Part shown: piece after piece, positions 18,399 to 27,864 of the stretch
Layout: the number at the start of each line of letters is the position of its first letter
Numbering within the stretch: the stretch's first letter is position 1
Source of the DNA: Mucilaginibacter boryungensis
GTDB taxonomy: Bacteria > Bacteroidota > Bacteroidia > Sphingobacteriales > Sphingobacteriaceae
Assembly (NCBI RefSeq): GCF_015221995.1
Contig: NZ_JADFFM010000001.1
Span: 1 to 64,000, forward strand
Direction of reading: 5' to 3'
Length of the DNA: 64,000 nucleotides
Translations under genes and position numbers: made by a program
Notes under the pieces: generated by a model
Told to the model about the DNA's origin: nothing
The model's input: the letters and a program-made list of their open reading frames with translations, nothing else
The model's database searches: none

Positions 18399-20291
18399 AT
18401 GTGTATCAATTATAGAAAGTTGCTTTATAGCGCATGGGCATTAGCTTTAAGTTTAGCATCGTTCTCAACCTTGGCCCAAAACACAGGTGATGAGGCCGGG
18501 ATGCAAAACTCAGCCAAAGCACGGGATCAAAAAGAGATAAATAAAGCTGTTAATGGCTGGTGGACAGCCAGCATGAAAACACATGACAGCCGAATAGAAT
18601 GGTGGCGCGAAGCGCGTTTTGGGATGTTTATACACTGGGGTATATATTCGTTACCCGGCGGCGAATGGAAAGGTAAGCAGGTTACCGGTTACGCAGAACA
18701 CTTAATGCGTAAGGAAAAAATACCGCGTGCGGAATACCTTGAACTGGCCCATAAATTTAACCCGGTAAAATTTAATGCCGACGAATGGGTGCGCACCGCC
18801 AAGCGTGCTGGGATGAAGTATATGATCATTACTTCCAAACATCATGATGGTTTCGCCATGTATAATTCACAAGTATCTGACTATAATGTAGTAAAACAAA
18901 CGGCCTGGCATCACGACCCAATGGCCGATCTGTCTGCCGCCTGCAAAAAATATGGGTTGAAATTTGGCTTCTATTACTCGCATGCGTTTGATTGGGAACA
19001 TCCCGATGCGCCGGGTAACGATTGGGAATACGGCAATCCCGGCGGCGATCTGAAATTATTCGGTGGCGAATTTTGGTATGATATACATCCCGAATTGCTG
19101 CCTAAAGCCACCAAATATGTAAATGAGAAAGCTATACCGCAAATACAGGAACTGATTAGGTTGTATCACCCGGATATTTTATGGTTTGATACCCCCGGCA
19201 AATTGCCGTTCTCTGAAAACCTGCGTGTGCTTGAAGCCATTCGTGCGGTAGACCAAAATGTAGTTGTGAACGGACGGCTGGCCCGCAATGGCAATATGAA
19301 CTATGGCGATTACCAAAACACAGCCGACCGCCCGGCCGAGTTTTTCCCGGTGGAAGGCGATTGGGAAGCCATCCCGACAACCAATGAATCATACGGGTAT
19401 TCCAAATACGACCATAGCCATAAACCGGCCAGTCACTTTATTAAATTGGTGGCAAATTCGGCCTCAAGAGGCGGCAATTTGCTATTGAACATTGGCCCCA
19501 AAGGAGATGGCGAATTTGACACGAAAGACCAGCAAATATTGGATAGCATTGGCAAATGGATGGATGTAAATAGCGAAAGTATTTACAAAACCACCAAAAC
19601 GCCGCTGCCTTTTCAAAACTGGGGCGTATCTACACGTAAAGGGAATTTGCTTTATCTGCAAGTATTTAACTGGCCCAGAAATGGTAAACTGGTAGTGGGG
19701 GGCTTGAAAAGCAATATCGCAAAAGCGTATTTATTAGCTGATGCGGGTAAAAAACCGTTATTGGTTAAACGTATCGGTCCGCTGGATGTCCAATTGAGTG
19801 TGCCGTTAACCGCTCCGGATAAGGTAAGCAGTGTAATTGTGCTGGAAACCAACGGTGCTATTGTAACCGACCCGGTGAGGGTTTTAGACGCAAAAGATTA
19901 TACCAACCGCTTGCTGGCTTTCGATTCGGATATGCAACCGCATGAATTTCACTTTGGCGATGGCAAAGCCGGTAAGTATTATATAGACCGCTGGAATAAA
20001 AAAGACCACCCGGTTAGCTGGCAATTCAGGTTGTTGGATGTTGCTAAATACAAAGTGATTATTAAATATGTAGCCGATACCGATGATGCAGGGACTTACG
20101 AATTAACATTAGGCAGCCTGGATAAAAAGCAAGCAGTAGAAACAACGGATAAGGGTGATAAAACGATAACACAAACATTGGGTGAAGTAAGTTTACAACC
20201 AGGTATGCATACATTAAAAATCACTCCGGTTGAAATCCAAAAATCGGGCTTAATGAAAATACTGGAGGTGCAGTTAGTACCTTTGAAATAA
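18399..20291 (+). CDS. GH29-family alpha-L-fucosidase (first full-length copy)
   Basis: A 630-residue exported GH29 enzyme. It contains RFGMFIHWGIYSLPGGEWKG, SKHHDGFAMY, and the nucleophile motif ILWFDTPG (D264), followed by GGNLLLNIGPKGDGEF at the barrel end. A beta-sandwich and a further about 120-residue C-terminal domain (roughly 500-630) follow and may bind carbohydrate. It should remove alpha-L-fucose with retention. Preceded by a 167-base gap without a terminator; followed 8 bases later by the GH88-type gene, so those two are coupled. About 25 residues of linker (DEAGMQNSAKARDQ) lie between the signal peptide and the barrel. Confidence 0.93.
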   Translation: MCINYRKLLYSAWALALSLASFSTLAQNTGDEAGMQNSAKARDQKEINKAVNGWWTASMKTHDSRIEWWREARFGMFIHWGIYSLPGGEWKGKQVTGYAEHLMRKEKIPRAEYLELAHKFNPVKFNADEWVRTAKRAGMKYMIITSKHHDGFAMYNSQVSDYNVVKQTAWHHDPMADLSAACKKYGLKFGFYYSHAFDWEHPDAPGNDWEYGNPGGDLKLFGGEFWYDIHPELLPKATKYVNEKAIPQIQELIRLYHPDILWFDTPGKLPFSENLRVLEAIRAVDQNVVVNGRLARNGNMNYGDYQNTADRPAEFFPVEGDWEAIPTTNESYGYSKYDHSHKPASHFIKLVANSASRGGNLLLNIGPKGDGEFDTKDQQILDSIGKWMDVNSESIYKTTKTPLPFQNWGVSTRKGNLLYLQVFNWPRNGKLVVGGLKSNIAKAYLLADAGKKPLLVKRIGPLDVQLSVPLTAPDKVSSVIVLETNGAIVTDPVRVLDAKDYTNRLLAFDSDMQPHEFHFGDGKAGKYYIDRWNKKDHPVSWQFRLLDVAKYKVIIKYVADTDDAGTYELTLGSLDKKQAVETTDKGDKTITQTLGEVSLQPGMHTLKITPVEIQKSGLMKILEVQLVPLK

Positions 20292-20299
20292 GAGCCAAA

Positions 20300-21496
20300 A
20301 TGAAACCAATTATGAAGAAGAAATATATTCTCCCATTATTATTCCTGGCGTTAAGCGCGGGTAAAACTTTCGCCCAAAACGATGCGGCTAAGGGTTTTGC
20401 TTTCGCTGAAAAGCAAACTGATCTGCTGCTGAAGGAAACCGCGGAAGCTAAAAAAATAGCAAAGCCGGGCATGGTGTCGCCGCGCTCGGTAGAGAAAGGT
20501 GAACTGGTTTTAATACCATCAAAAGACTGGTGCAGCGGCTTTTTCCCGGGTGAACTGTGGTACCTGTACCAATACACTAAAAACCCAAAATGGCTGAAGG
20601 AAGCTAAAGCCTATACTGCTAATATTGAGCAGGAAAAAACCAACGGCGGTACCCACGATATGGGCTTTAAAATATATTGCAGTGTTGGTAATGGTTACAA
20701 ACTAACTAAAGACCCGCATTATAAAGAGGTAATACTGGAAGCCGCCAAAACCCTGGCCACCCGTTTTAACCCGACGGTGGGTTGCATCAAATCGTGGGAT
20801 AATCGAAAGGATTGGAAATTCCCGGTGATTATTGATAATATGATGAACCTGGAATTGTTATTCGAGGCCAGCAAACTATCCGGCGATTCCAGCTTTTACA
20901 AGATAGCAGTAAGCCATGCCAATACCACCATGAAAAATCATTTCCGCGATGATTACTCATCATTCCATGTGATAGATTACGACCCCGAAACCGGAAAGGT
21001 ACTGCATAAACAAACCCACCAGGGCTATGCAGATGGCTCGGCCTGGGCACGCGGGCAGGCCTGGGGCTTGTATGGCTATACGATGTGTTATCGTGAAACA
21101 AAAAATAAAATTTACCTGAAGCAAGCCGAAAACATCGCCAAATTTATATTCAACAACCCTAACCTGCCAAAAGATCTGGTGCCTTATTGGGATTTTAACG
21201 ATCCGGCAATCCCCAAAGTCCCCCGCGATGCTTCTGCCGCGGCGGTAATAGCTTCAGCGTTGTATGAATTGAGCATGTATAGCGCCAACGGCAAGCAATA
21301 CAAAGGCTGGGCAAATACTATTGTAAAAAACCTGACCGATAATTACCAGGCCAAGCCGGGCGAAAGCAAGGGTTTTATATTGCTTCATAGCACCGGTAAC
21401 AAGCCTGCCAACGGCGAAATTGACGCGCCGATAAGCTATGCTGATTATTATTACCTGGAAGCTTTATTACGACAAAAGGGATTGTTTAAATATTAA
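20300..21496 (+). CDS. GH88/GH105-type unsaturated glucuronyl hydrolase
   Basis: A 398-residue exported (alpha/alpha)6-barrel enzyme. Two catalytic Asp positions are visible: THDMGF (D120) and IDNMMNLELLF (D179), as in unsaturated glucuronyl hydrolases; DGSAWARGQAWGLYGY is a further family block. It hydrates the 4,5-unsaturated uronic acid left at the non-reducing end by polysaccharide lyases, releasing a keto-deoxyuronate. This fits the three lyases of the locus. An ATG at 20312 would give a more standard MKKK signal peptide; 20300 adds four residues. Eight bases after GH29. Confidence 0.9.
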   Translation: MKPIMKKKYILPLLFLALSAGKTFAQNDAAKGFAFAEKQTDLLLKETAEAKKIAKPGMVSPRSVEKGELVLIPSKDWCSGFFPGELWYLYQYTKNPKWLKEAKAYTANIEQEKTNGGTHDMGFKIYCSVGNGYKLTKDPHYKEVILEAAKTLATRFNPTVGCIKSWDNRKDWKFPVIIDNMMNLELLFEASKLSGDSSFYKIAVSHANTTMKNHFRDDYSSFHVIDYDPETGKVLHKQTHQGYADGSAWARGQAWGLYGYTMCYRETKNKIYLKQAENIAKFIFNNPNLPKDLVPYWDFNDPAIPKVPRDASAAAVIASALYELSMYSANGKQYKGWANTIVKNLTDNYQAKPGESKGFILLHSTGNKPANGEIDAPISYADYYYLEALLRQKGLFKY

Positions 21497-21548
21497 ATTT
21501 GCATAGCCGCGCATCATCACGCGGCAGCAAAACCAATTTCAATAACCA

Positions 21549-22898
21549 ATGTTTAAGCTTAATACCCCTAAAGTCCTTTTTCTTTTGCTATGCAGCATTA
21601 GCAGCTACGCCAAGGATTACCCTGTGCATAATGCTGCCGAACTGGCATTTCTTAATTTAAAGCCCGGCGACCGTGCTATTATGCAGCCGGGGAACTGGAC
21701 AAACCAGCAACTGGTATTTAAAGCCAAAGGGACTAAAGAAGCACCTGTTACCCTCATCTCATCCGACCCGGGGAAAATTATTATAAACGGTAATTCGCAT
21801 TTGCTGATAGATGGCCAATGGCTGGTGGTTGACGGACTGAACTTCAGCCAGGGCAATTCACAAAAAAAAGATGTGATCACTTTCAGTAAGGATGCTGAAT
21901 GGTGCCGGCTAACCAATACCTCGATAGTTGACTTTAACCCCGCCGATAAAAAACAGGATTATAAATGGGTATCCATCAACGGTTATCATAACCGGGTCGA
22001 CCATTGCTATATTAAAGGAAAAACCCACCAGGGCACTACGCTGGTAGTTTGGGTAGCCGATAAGCCAAACTATCATGAAATTGACCACAATTTTTTTGAT
22101 ACACGGCCCGATCTGGGTAATAATGGCGGCGAAACTATCAGGATAGGCACCAGTACTGTATCCATGAATGATTCCTATACCACGGTTGAGGATAATGTTT
22201 TTTACCAGTGCAATGGCGAAATGGAAGTATTGTCCAACAAATCAGGCCATAACACTATCAGAAACAACCTGTTTTATGAGTGCGTGGGTACTTTAACCCT
22301 GCGCGAAGGTAATTTTGCCGAGGTATATGGTAACTATATGATCGGTAACGGCGTGAAAGGCACCGGCGGCATCCGGATCATCGGCGAAAGCCATAAAGTA
22401 TATTACAATTATTTGCAGGGCTTAACAGGCACCGGTTTAAAAGCGGCAATTACTATAATGGACGCCATTCCTAATTCGGAGTTAAAAGGGTATATGCAGG
22501 TGAAGAACGCGGAAATTAAAAATAATACCATTATTAACTGCACAGAAGCTTTCGAGGTGGGGTCGGGTAAGCGCGATGGGCGCGGCCTGCCACCGCAAAA
22601 TGTGACCATAACAAACAACCTTGTTTTAGCATCGGACCCCATCGTATATACCGATCAGCCGCAGGGGTTAAAAATATCGGGCAACATTTTGTTTAATATT
22701 AAATTAGCCGGCGATTTGCCCGATGGCTTTGATATGAAAGACCCCAGGTTGAATACCGATGCTACAAATATTTATCAGCCATCAAAGCGGAGTAAAATAG
22801 GCGCGCCGGGTTTAAGCGCCGGGCAAAAGCTGCTGTTCGATGCAGCCGGCATAGGCCCCGCCTGGTACAAAAACTTACCGGCTATCAGGGTAAAATAA
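21549..22898 (+). CDS. PL6-family polysaccharide lyase (alginate lyase / chondroitinase B fold)
   Basis: A 449-residue exported right-handed beta-helix lyase of family PL6. The NGGETIRIG segment supplies calcium-binding acids, SNKSGHNTIRNN holds the catalytic base Lys (K231), and LTLREGN holds the catalytic acid Arg (R252). PL6 enzymes cleave alginate blocks or dermatan sulfate; alginate-like uronate linkages are more likely here because the locus has no sulfatase. Its length is that of a single-domain PL6, without a second beta-helix domain. Its products would be substrates for the GH88-type enzyme encoded immediately upstream. Confidence 0.9.
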   Translation: MFKLNTPKVLFLLLCSISSYAKDYPVHNAAELAFLNLKPGDRAIMQPGNWTNQQLVFKAKGTKEAPVTLISSDPGKIIINGNSHLLIDGQWLVVDGLNFSQGNSQKKDVITFSKDAEWCRLTNTSIVDFNPADKKQDYKWVSINGYHNRVDHCYIKGKTHQGTTLVVWVADKPNYHEIDHNFFDTRPDLGNNGGETIRIGTSTVSMNDSYTTVEDNVFYQCNGEMEVLSNKSGHNTIRNNLFYECVGTLTLREGNFAEVYGNYMIGNGVKGTGGIRIIGESHKVYYNYLQGLTGTGLKAAITIMDAIPNSELKGYMQVKNAEIKNNTIINCTEAFEVGSGKRDGRGLPPQNVTITNNLVLASDPIVYTDQPQGLKISGNILFNIKLAGDLPDGFDMKDPRLNTDATNIYQPSKRSKIGAPGLSAGQKLLFDAAGIGPAWYKNLPAIRVK

Positions 22899-22994
22899 TT
22901 GAATATTACGCCGATTTTGGGGATAGCCTGTCTCTGGATGTTTATTAGTTTTACATGATAGCAGCTCTTGCTAACTAACCTAATATCTGTTTGT

Positions 22995-24527
22995 ATGAAA
23001 AAATTATGGATAGCACTTGTTGTGCTATGCGGTATAGCGCAAATTACCAAAGCACAGGATACGCTTGCTAAGTATATCCTGACACCGAAGGAAAAACCCA
23101 GCCCCCAAATTAACGGCGCCAAAATATTTGGTGTAAGGCCAGGGCACCCGGTGGTATACACCATTGCCGCTACCGGTAACCGCCCAATGACTTTCTCGGC
23201 CAAAGGCCTGCCTGCCGGTTTAAAACTGGATAGCAAAACCGGGATGTTAAGCGGATCGGTAAATAAGACCGGAACATATACCATTGCATTATCAGCTAAA
23301 AATGCTTTAGGGACAGCCACCCGCAACTTTAAACTGGTGGTAGGCGAAGAAATATCCCTTACCCCGCCTATGGGCTGGAACAGCTGGAATATTTACGCTA
23401 CCAAATTAACCCAGGCGCTTGTATTGGCTAACGCTAAAGCAATGGTAAGTTCAGGATTGATCAACCATGGCTGGAGTTATATGAATATCGATGACGTATG
23501 GCAAGGTAAGCGTGGGGGCGAGTTCCACGCGATACTACCCGACTCAACCACTTTCCCCAATATGCAGGCACTTGCCGACGAAGTACATGCTATGGGTTTA
23601 CATATTGGTATTTATTCTACTCCCTGGATAGAATCGTACGGGCACCATGTAGGCGGTTCGGCCGATAATCCGGAAGGCGCATTTAGCCCGGTAAAAGAGA
23701 ATGTGCCCCGTAACAAAAAGCTATTCCCTTACAAAATAGGGCAATATACTTTTGTTGATCAGGATGTAAAGCAGTTTGATAAATGGGGTATGGATTACCT
23801 GAAATACGACTGGAGCCCTAATGAATTGCCCGAAACCAAAAAAATGTTTGATGCTTTACGCGCGGGCAGCCGCGATATTATCTTCAGCTTATCAAACAGT
23901 ACGCCATTCGCCTCTATCGGCGACTTATCAAAAGTATCCAATACCTGGCGTACCGGCGGCGATATCCGTGACAGCTGGAAAAGCCTGAAACCACGTGTGC
24001 TGGCACAGGATAAATGGGCGCCTTATGCTAAGCCCGGTCATTGGAACGACCCCGACATGATGGTGGTAGGCTGGGTAGGCTGGGGCAAAGGCCCATACCC
24101 ATCGCATTTAACGCCCGACGAGCAATATACCCACATGAGCGCCTGGTGCCTGATGTCAGTTCCCCTGCTGTTAGGCAACGACCTAACCAAACTGGATGCG
24201 TTTACATTAAGCCTGCTAACTAATGATGAAGTAATAGCTGTAAACCAGGACCCCCTGGGTAAACAGGCTACCGTGATAGCAAGGAACGGAGAATTAGGCA
24301 TTATGGCCAAAGACCTGTCTGATGGTACAAAAGCAGCAGGACTGTTTAATACAGGCGATGCTGGTACACAAAATATGGTACTAAGCTGGAAAGATTTAGG
24401 TATAAGCGGCAAATACATTGTACGCGACCTGTGGCGCCAAAAAGATATCGGGGTGTTTGACAACGAATTTAAAACGGATGTGCCGCAGCACGGTGTCGTG
24501 ATGGTGAGTTTGAGAAAAGCGAAGTAA
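22995..24527 (+). CDS. GH27-family alpha-galactosidase with N-terminal Ig-like domain
   Basis: A 510-residue exported enzyme. A putative Ig-like (He_PIG type) domain occupies about residues 35-115, ending in a TYTIALSAKNALGTATRNF strand. The melibiase barrel follows: TPPMGWNSWN, YMNIDDVWQ, the nucleophile in YLKYDW (D272) and the acid/base in RTGGDIRD (D323). GH27 removes terminal alpha-D-galactose with retention; some members act on beta-L-arabinopyranose. An ATG at 22968 lies upstream, but the ATG at 22995 directly begins the signal peptide. The 96-base gap before it contains no terminator. Confidence 0.92.
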   Translation: MKKLWIALVVLCGIAQITKAQDTLAKYILTPKEKPSPQINGAKIFGVRPGHPVVYTIAATGNRPMTFSAKGLPAGLKLDSKTGMLSGSVNKTGTYTIALSAKNALGTATRNFKLVVGEEISLTPPMGWNSWNIYATKLTQALVLANAKAMVSSGLINHGWSYMNIDDVWQGKRGGEFHAILPDSTTFPNMQALADEVHAMGLHIGIYSTPWIESYGHHVGGSADNPEGAFSPVKENVPRNKKLFPYKIGQYTFVDQDVKQFDKWGMDYLKYDWSPNELPETKKMFDALRAGSRDIIFSLSNSTPFASIGDLSKVSNTWRTGGDIRDSWKSLKPRVLAQDKWAPYAKPGHWNDPDMMVVGWVGWGKGPYPSHLTPDEQYTHMSAWCLMSVPLLLGNDLTKLDAFTLSLLTNDEVIAVNQDPLGKQATVIARNGELGIMAKDLSDGTKAAGLFNTGDAGTQNMVLSWKDLGISGKYIVRDLWRQKDIGVFDNEFKTDVPQHGVVMVSLRKAK

Positions 24528-24531
24528 AATC

Positions 24532-24632
24532 AACCACTGTGTCATTTCGAACGAGGTACGAGGAGAAATCTTATACTTCGAGCCGGCTGCATATATAAGA
24601 TTTCTCCCGCTGGTCGAAATGACACGGTGGTT
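24532..24632. repeat. Nested-palindrome REP element (GTCATTTCGA family)
   Basis: A 101-base element with two nested inverted repeats. The outer arms (24532-24550 and 24614-24632) match at 18 of 19 positions around GTCATTTCGA/TCGAAATGAC; the inner arms (GGAGAAATCTTATA, 24562-24575, and its complement, 24594-24607) are perfect over 14 bp. The transcript would form a long hairpin between two genes of the glycan locus. Confidence 0.8.
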
Positions 24633-24645
24633 AATTAAATATCAT

Positions 24646-26424
24646 ATGAAAAAATTGATCCTACCCTTGGTATTACTGATGTTGTTCAAATCGGCATCAG
24701 CCCAAACTATTACACAGGACCAGCGTATGCAGTGGTGGCGCGATGCCCGTTTCGGCATGTTTATTCATTGGGGGCTATACAGCATCCCTGCCGGTGAATG
24801 GAAAGGCAAAGAATACCCGCAGATAGGTGAATGGATCATGAAAAATGCCAGGATACCCGTAGCCGAATACAGCGAACTGGCCAAACAGTTTAACCCGGTA
24901 AAATTTGATCCGAAGGCTTTTGTGGCTACCGCTAAAAACGCGGGGATGAAGTATATTACCATCACCAGTAAGCACCACGATGGCTTTGCTATGTTTAAAA
25001 GCAATGCATCGCCGTTTAATATTGTTGATGCCACGCCTTATCATAAGGATATCATTAAACAACTGGCAGACGAGTGCCACAGGCAGGGCATTAAAATATG
25101 TTTTTACTACTCGCAATCGCGCGATTGGCATGAACCAAACGGCTTGGATAATGATTGGGATTTCCCGAAGGAGCGTAACTTTCAGCAATACCTGGATACC
25201 AAGGTTAAGCCGCAATTAACGGAATTACTGACCAACTATGGCGAAATAGGCATGATATGGTTTGATACGCCTATGTCCATTAGTAAAGACCAGGCACAAA
25301 GCTTAAAGGACCTGGTGCGCAAACTGCAACCGGCCTGTATCATCAGCGGGCGTTTAGGTGGCGGGGTAGAGACGGATTACCAGTCGACCGGCGATAACGT
25401 GATACCGGCGGCTACCATCCCCGGCGATTGGGAAGTACCGGCTACACTAAACAATACCTGGGGCTATAAAAAGAACGACCATGCCTGGAAATCGCCGGGC
25501 GAACTGACACGCCTGTTGTTTGATATTGCATCAAAAGGTGGTAATTACCTGCTAAATGTAGGCCCTACATCCGAAGGCGTTATCCCCGAAGAATCGGTAA
25601 AAATACTGGCCCGCGTGGGTGGGTGGATGAAGGTGAATAACGAAGCTATCTATAGTTCGCATGCATCGCCGTTTAATGTGGAGTTTGATTGGGGCAATAT
25701 TACCAGTAAACCTGGTAAGTTATACCTTGGTTTTTACAATTGGCCTAAGGGCGATTTTTATCTTGAAGGGTTGAAAACCAAAGTAAAAAAGATCTATCTG
25801 CTTTCCGACCCGGCTAAAAAGCCATTGACATTTAAAGAAAGTTATGTGAAGGATATAGACCACCATCGCCTGCAAATTACCCTGCCTAAAATGGCGCCCG
25901 ACAGTATGGTATCGGTAGTAGTTATGGAGATTGATGGCAAGACAGCAGATGTAGAAGGGCAGATCAGTCAGCAAAACGATGGCAGTGTACATTTGCCATT
26001 GGTATCGGCAATTACCACAATAGATGGGCAGCCCGTTAAGCAAAACGGGATGGCTAATTCAGGCCGGCCTTTAGATTGGAACGATACCAGGCAAGCGGCA
26101 AGCTGGACATTTAAAATTGAAAAACCCGGCACTTATAACGTCGATCTGATCACCGGGGAATCAGGGTCGCACGGTGCGCCTGTGTGGCATGGCGGGCAAT
26201 TAGTGAAAATTACCTCGGGCGATCAGGCCATTGAAACCCGTATGGTGCCCGATAGTAAGGAGTATAATATCCGCGCGCATTACTGGAAAAACATCCGCAC
26301 ACATAGTAAAACTTTAACATTTAACAAACCGGGGACCTACACCGTATCGTTATCTGTTTTAGAAGTAGCCCCCGATAAAACAGCATTTAATTTTAAAGCC
26401 ATGGAATTAAAACCGGGAAAATAA
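24646..26424 (+). CDS. GH29-family alpha-L-fucosidase (second full-length copy)
   Basis: A 592-residue exported GH29 enzyme, paralogous to the one at 18399. It shares RFGMFIHWGLYSIPAGEWKG, SKHHDGFAMF and the nucleophile block MIWFDTPMS (D207), and ends with an extra C-terminal beta-rich domain (about 470-592). The two copies differ around the insertion after FYYS, where the first copy has a longer DAPGNDWEYGNPGGD loop. They probably differ in linkage preference. The ATG at 24619 lies inside the palindromic element, so the start at 24646, which opens the signal peptide, is preferred. Confidence 0.93.
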   Translation: MKKLILPLVLLMLFKSASAQTITQDQRMQWWRDARFGMFIHWGLYSIPAGEWKGKEYPQIGEWIMKNARIPVAEYSELAKQFNPVKFDPKAFVATAKNAGMKYITITSKHHDGFAMFKSNASPFNIVDATPYHKDIIKQLADECHRQGIKICFYYSQSRDWHEPNGLDNDWDFPKERNFQQYLDTKVKPQLTELLTNYGEIGMIWFDTPMSISKDQAQSLKDLVRKLQPACIISGRLGGGVETDYQSTGDNVIPAATIPGDWEVPATLNNTWGYKKNDHAWKSPGELTRLLFDIASKGGNYLLNVGPTSEGVIPEESVKILARVGGWMKVNNEAIYSSHASPFNVEFDWGNITSKPGKLYLGFYNWPKGDFYLEGLKTKVKKIYLLSDPAKKPLTFKESYVKDIDHHRLQITLPKMAPDSMVSVVVMEIDGKTADVEGQISQQNDGSVHLPLVSAITTIDGQPVKQNGMANSGRPLDWNDTRQAASWTFKIEKPGTYNVDLITGESGSHGAPVWHGGQLVKITSGDQAIETRMVPDSKEYNIRAHYWKNIRTHSKTLTFNKPGTYTVSLSVLEVAPDKTAFNFKAMELKPGK

Positions 26425-26452
26425 ATTGCTGGTTTTATAACGTACCAATAAA

Positions 26453-27244
26453 ATGAAGGTAATTTTAAACGTAGCACTATTGTGTTTTTTTACGGCGGCA
26501 GCAAGCGCGCAGGTAGTGCTAAAAGCCGATGGTAAAAGTGATGCCTATGCCCTTATTTCTAAAGTACTTGGCGGCGATGCCTGTGAGGTGCCGGATTGCG
26601 GGCACCCTGTAAAACACATTACCCAGCAGTTTGACCCGCAGTTAAAGGAAAACGTGTTTGTTTTTAATATCCATGCTAAATTGGATAACGACCGCTGCAA
26701 AAGCTTCGACCGCCAGCGACTGGAAATAAAAACATATGGCCCATCGGCAGCTAAACTAAAGGGCGAACGCAATGAAACTGTAGTTTACAAATGGAAGTTT
26801 AAGCTGGATAGTAATTTTAAAGCGCAGCCCACTTTTACGCATATTCACCAGATAAAGGCGGGCGATGGTGACGCCGGGGCGCCAATTATTACACTTACGC
26901 CACGTTTTGGCAACCCCGACAAGATGGAGGTGATACATACGGGTGCATCAAAAGCATCATCGCAGGGAAAACTGACGGAGGTTGACCTGGCGCCATTTAA
27001 GGGCACCTGGGTTGAAGTGACCGAGCAATTGCATTATGATACCAGGGGCACGTACAGCATCAGTATTAAACGCGTAAGCGATGGTAAGGAATTGTTGAAC
27101 TACAACAACAATAATATAGACCTTTGGCGCGATAATACATCGTTCTGCCGGCCTAAATGGGGGATATACCGCAGCCTGAAAAGTCCTGATTATATTAGGG
27201 ATGAAACACTGAGGTTTGCAGATATTTCCATACAGGAATTATAA
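26453..27244 (+). CDS. Jelly-roll polysaccharide lyase (PL13/PL14/PL20-like)
   Basis: A 263-residue exported protein with a concanavalin-like beta-sandwich pattern. Three blocks line up with the active-site strands of jelly-roll lyases: DRQRLEIKTY (about 84-93), FTHIHQIKAGDGD (about 123-135) and RPKWGIYRSL near the C-terminus. These correspond to the RxELR, QIH and YxKAGxY blocks of PL7 and to the heparin lyase I or glucuronan lyase layouts. I call it a uronan lyase without a firm family. It is the last gene of the locus and is followed by a strong terminator. Confidence 0.7.
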   Translation: MKVILNVALLCFFTAAASAQVVLKADGKSDAYALISKVLGGDACEVPDCGHPVKHITQQFDPQLKENVFVFNIHAKLDNDRCKSFDRQRLEIKTYGPSAAKLKGERNETVVYKWKFKLDSNFKAQPTFTHIHQIKAGDGDAGAPIITLTPRFGNPDKMEVIHTGASKASSQGKLTEVDLAPFKGTWVEVTEQLHYDTRGTYSISIKRVSDGKELLNYNNNNIDLWRDNTSFCRPKWGIYRSLKSPDYIRDETLRFADISIQEL

Positions 27245-27257
27245 AATAGGTTTAACT

Positions 27258-27288
27258 AAAACGCCCCCGGTAATATCGGGGGCGTTTT
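27258..27288 (+). terminator. Terminator of the glycan utilization locus
   Basis: A perfect 12-bp stem (AAAACGCCCCCG with CGGGGGCGTTTT) around a 7-base loop lies 13 bases after the last lyase stop. It can also serve the convergent sigma-factor gene because its A/T flanks are symmetric. Confidence 0.88.
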
Positions 27289-27319
27289 ACTATGTAATTG
27301 AGTTTATATTGTCTGTTAA

Positions 27320-27859
27320 TTAATCCATTTCGGCGTATACCGGTTTTTTAATACCGTTATCATAAGCCTTTAAACTCTTTTTCAATATTTTACGGGCTAC
27401 GTGAATCCGTGTTTTTACGGTACCGATAGGGATAGCTAAATGATCGGCTATCTCGTGATATTTATGACCTTCAAAATACATGGTGAAAGGCACGTAGTAA
27501 TCTTCGGGTAATTTATCTAAAGAACGTTTGATATCATCCATTACAAATTTCGCTTCGCCCTGGTTTTTAGTTGAACTGAATACCAGGTTAGCCGATGAGA
27601 TCTCTTCGGACTTAGTTACAAAAGTGCTCATCTTAATAAAGCGGCGATAGTTATTTATGAAAGTATTTTTCATAATAGTATACAACCAGCCTTTAAGATT
27701 GGTGCCTTCTTTAAATTTATTATAATAAGTAATTGCTTTCAACATTGTATCCTGTACAAGGTCGTTAGCGTCATCCGCGTCGTGCGTGAAATGTAAGGCG
27801 TAAGAACGTAGTGAACTTGCCTGACGTAATACTAATGTGTTAAACTCAATCTTTGTCAT
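27320..27859 (-). CDS. ECF-type RNA polymerase sigma factor
   Basis: A 179-residue sigma-70 family protein with region 2 (HDADDANDLVQDTMLKAITYYNKF, then GTNLKGWLYTIMKNTFINNYRR) and region 4 (LDKLPEDYYVPFTMYFEGHKYHEIADHLAIPIGTVKTRIHVARKIL). It has no recognisable anti-sigma partner next to it: the neighbours are the convergent glycan locus and murB. The gap of only 75 bases to the last lyase does not imply a functional link because the genes are on opposite strands. Overlapping inverted repeats just upstream of the start are listed separately. Confidence 0.93.
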   Translation of the reverse strand: MTKIEFNTLVLRQASSLRSYALHFTHDADDANDLVQDTMLKAITYYNKFKEGTNLKGWLYTIMKNTFINNYRRFIKMSTFVTKSEEISSANLVFSSTKNQGEAKFVMDDIKRSLDKLPEDYYVPFTMYFEGHKYHEIADHLAIPIGTVKTRIHVARKILKKSLKAYDNGIKKPVYAEMD

Positions 27860-27864
27860 ACCAG

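Noticed and set aside
22775..23326. A 183-codon minus-strand frame across the PL6-GH27 boundary
   Set aside because: Most of it is antisense to two recognised genes; no signal peptide or domain could be seen.
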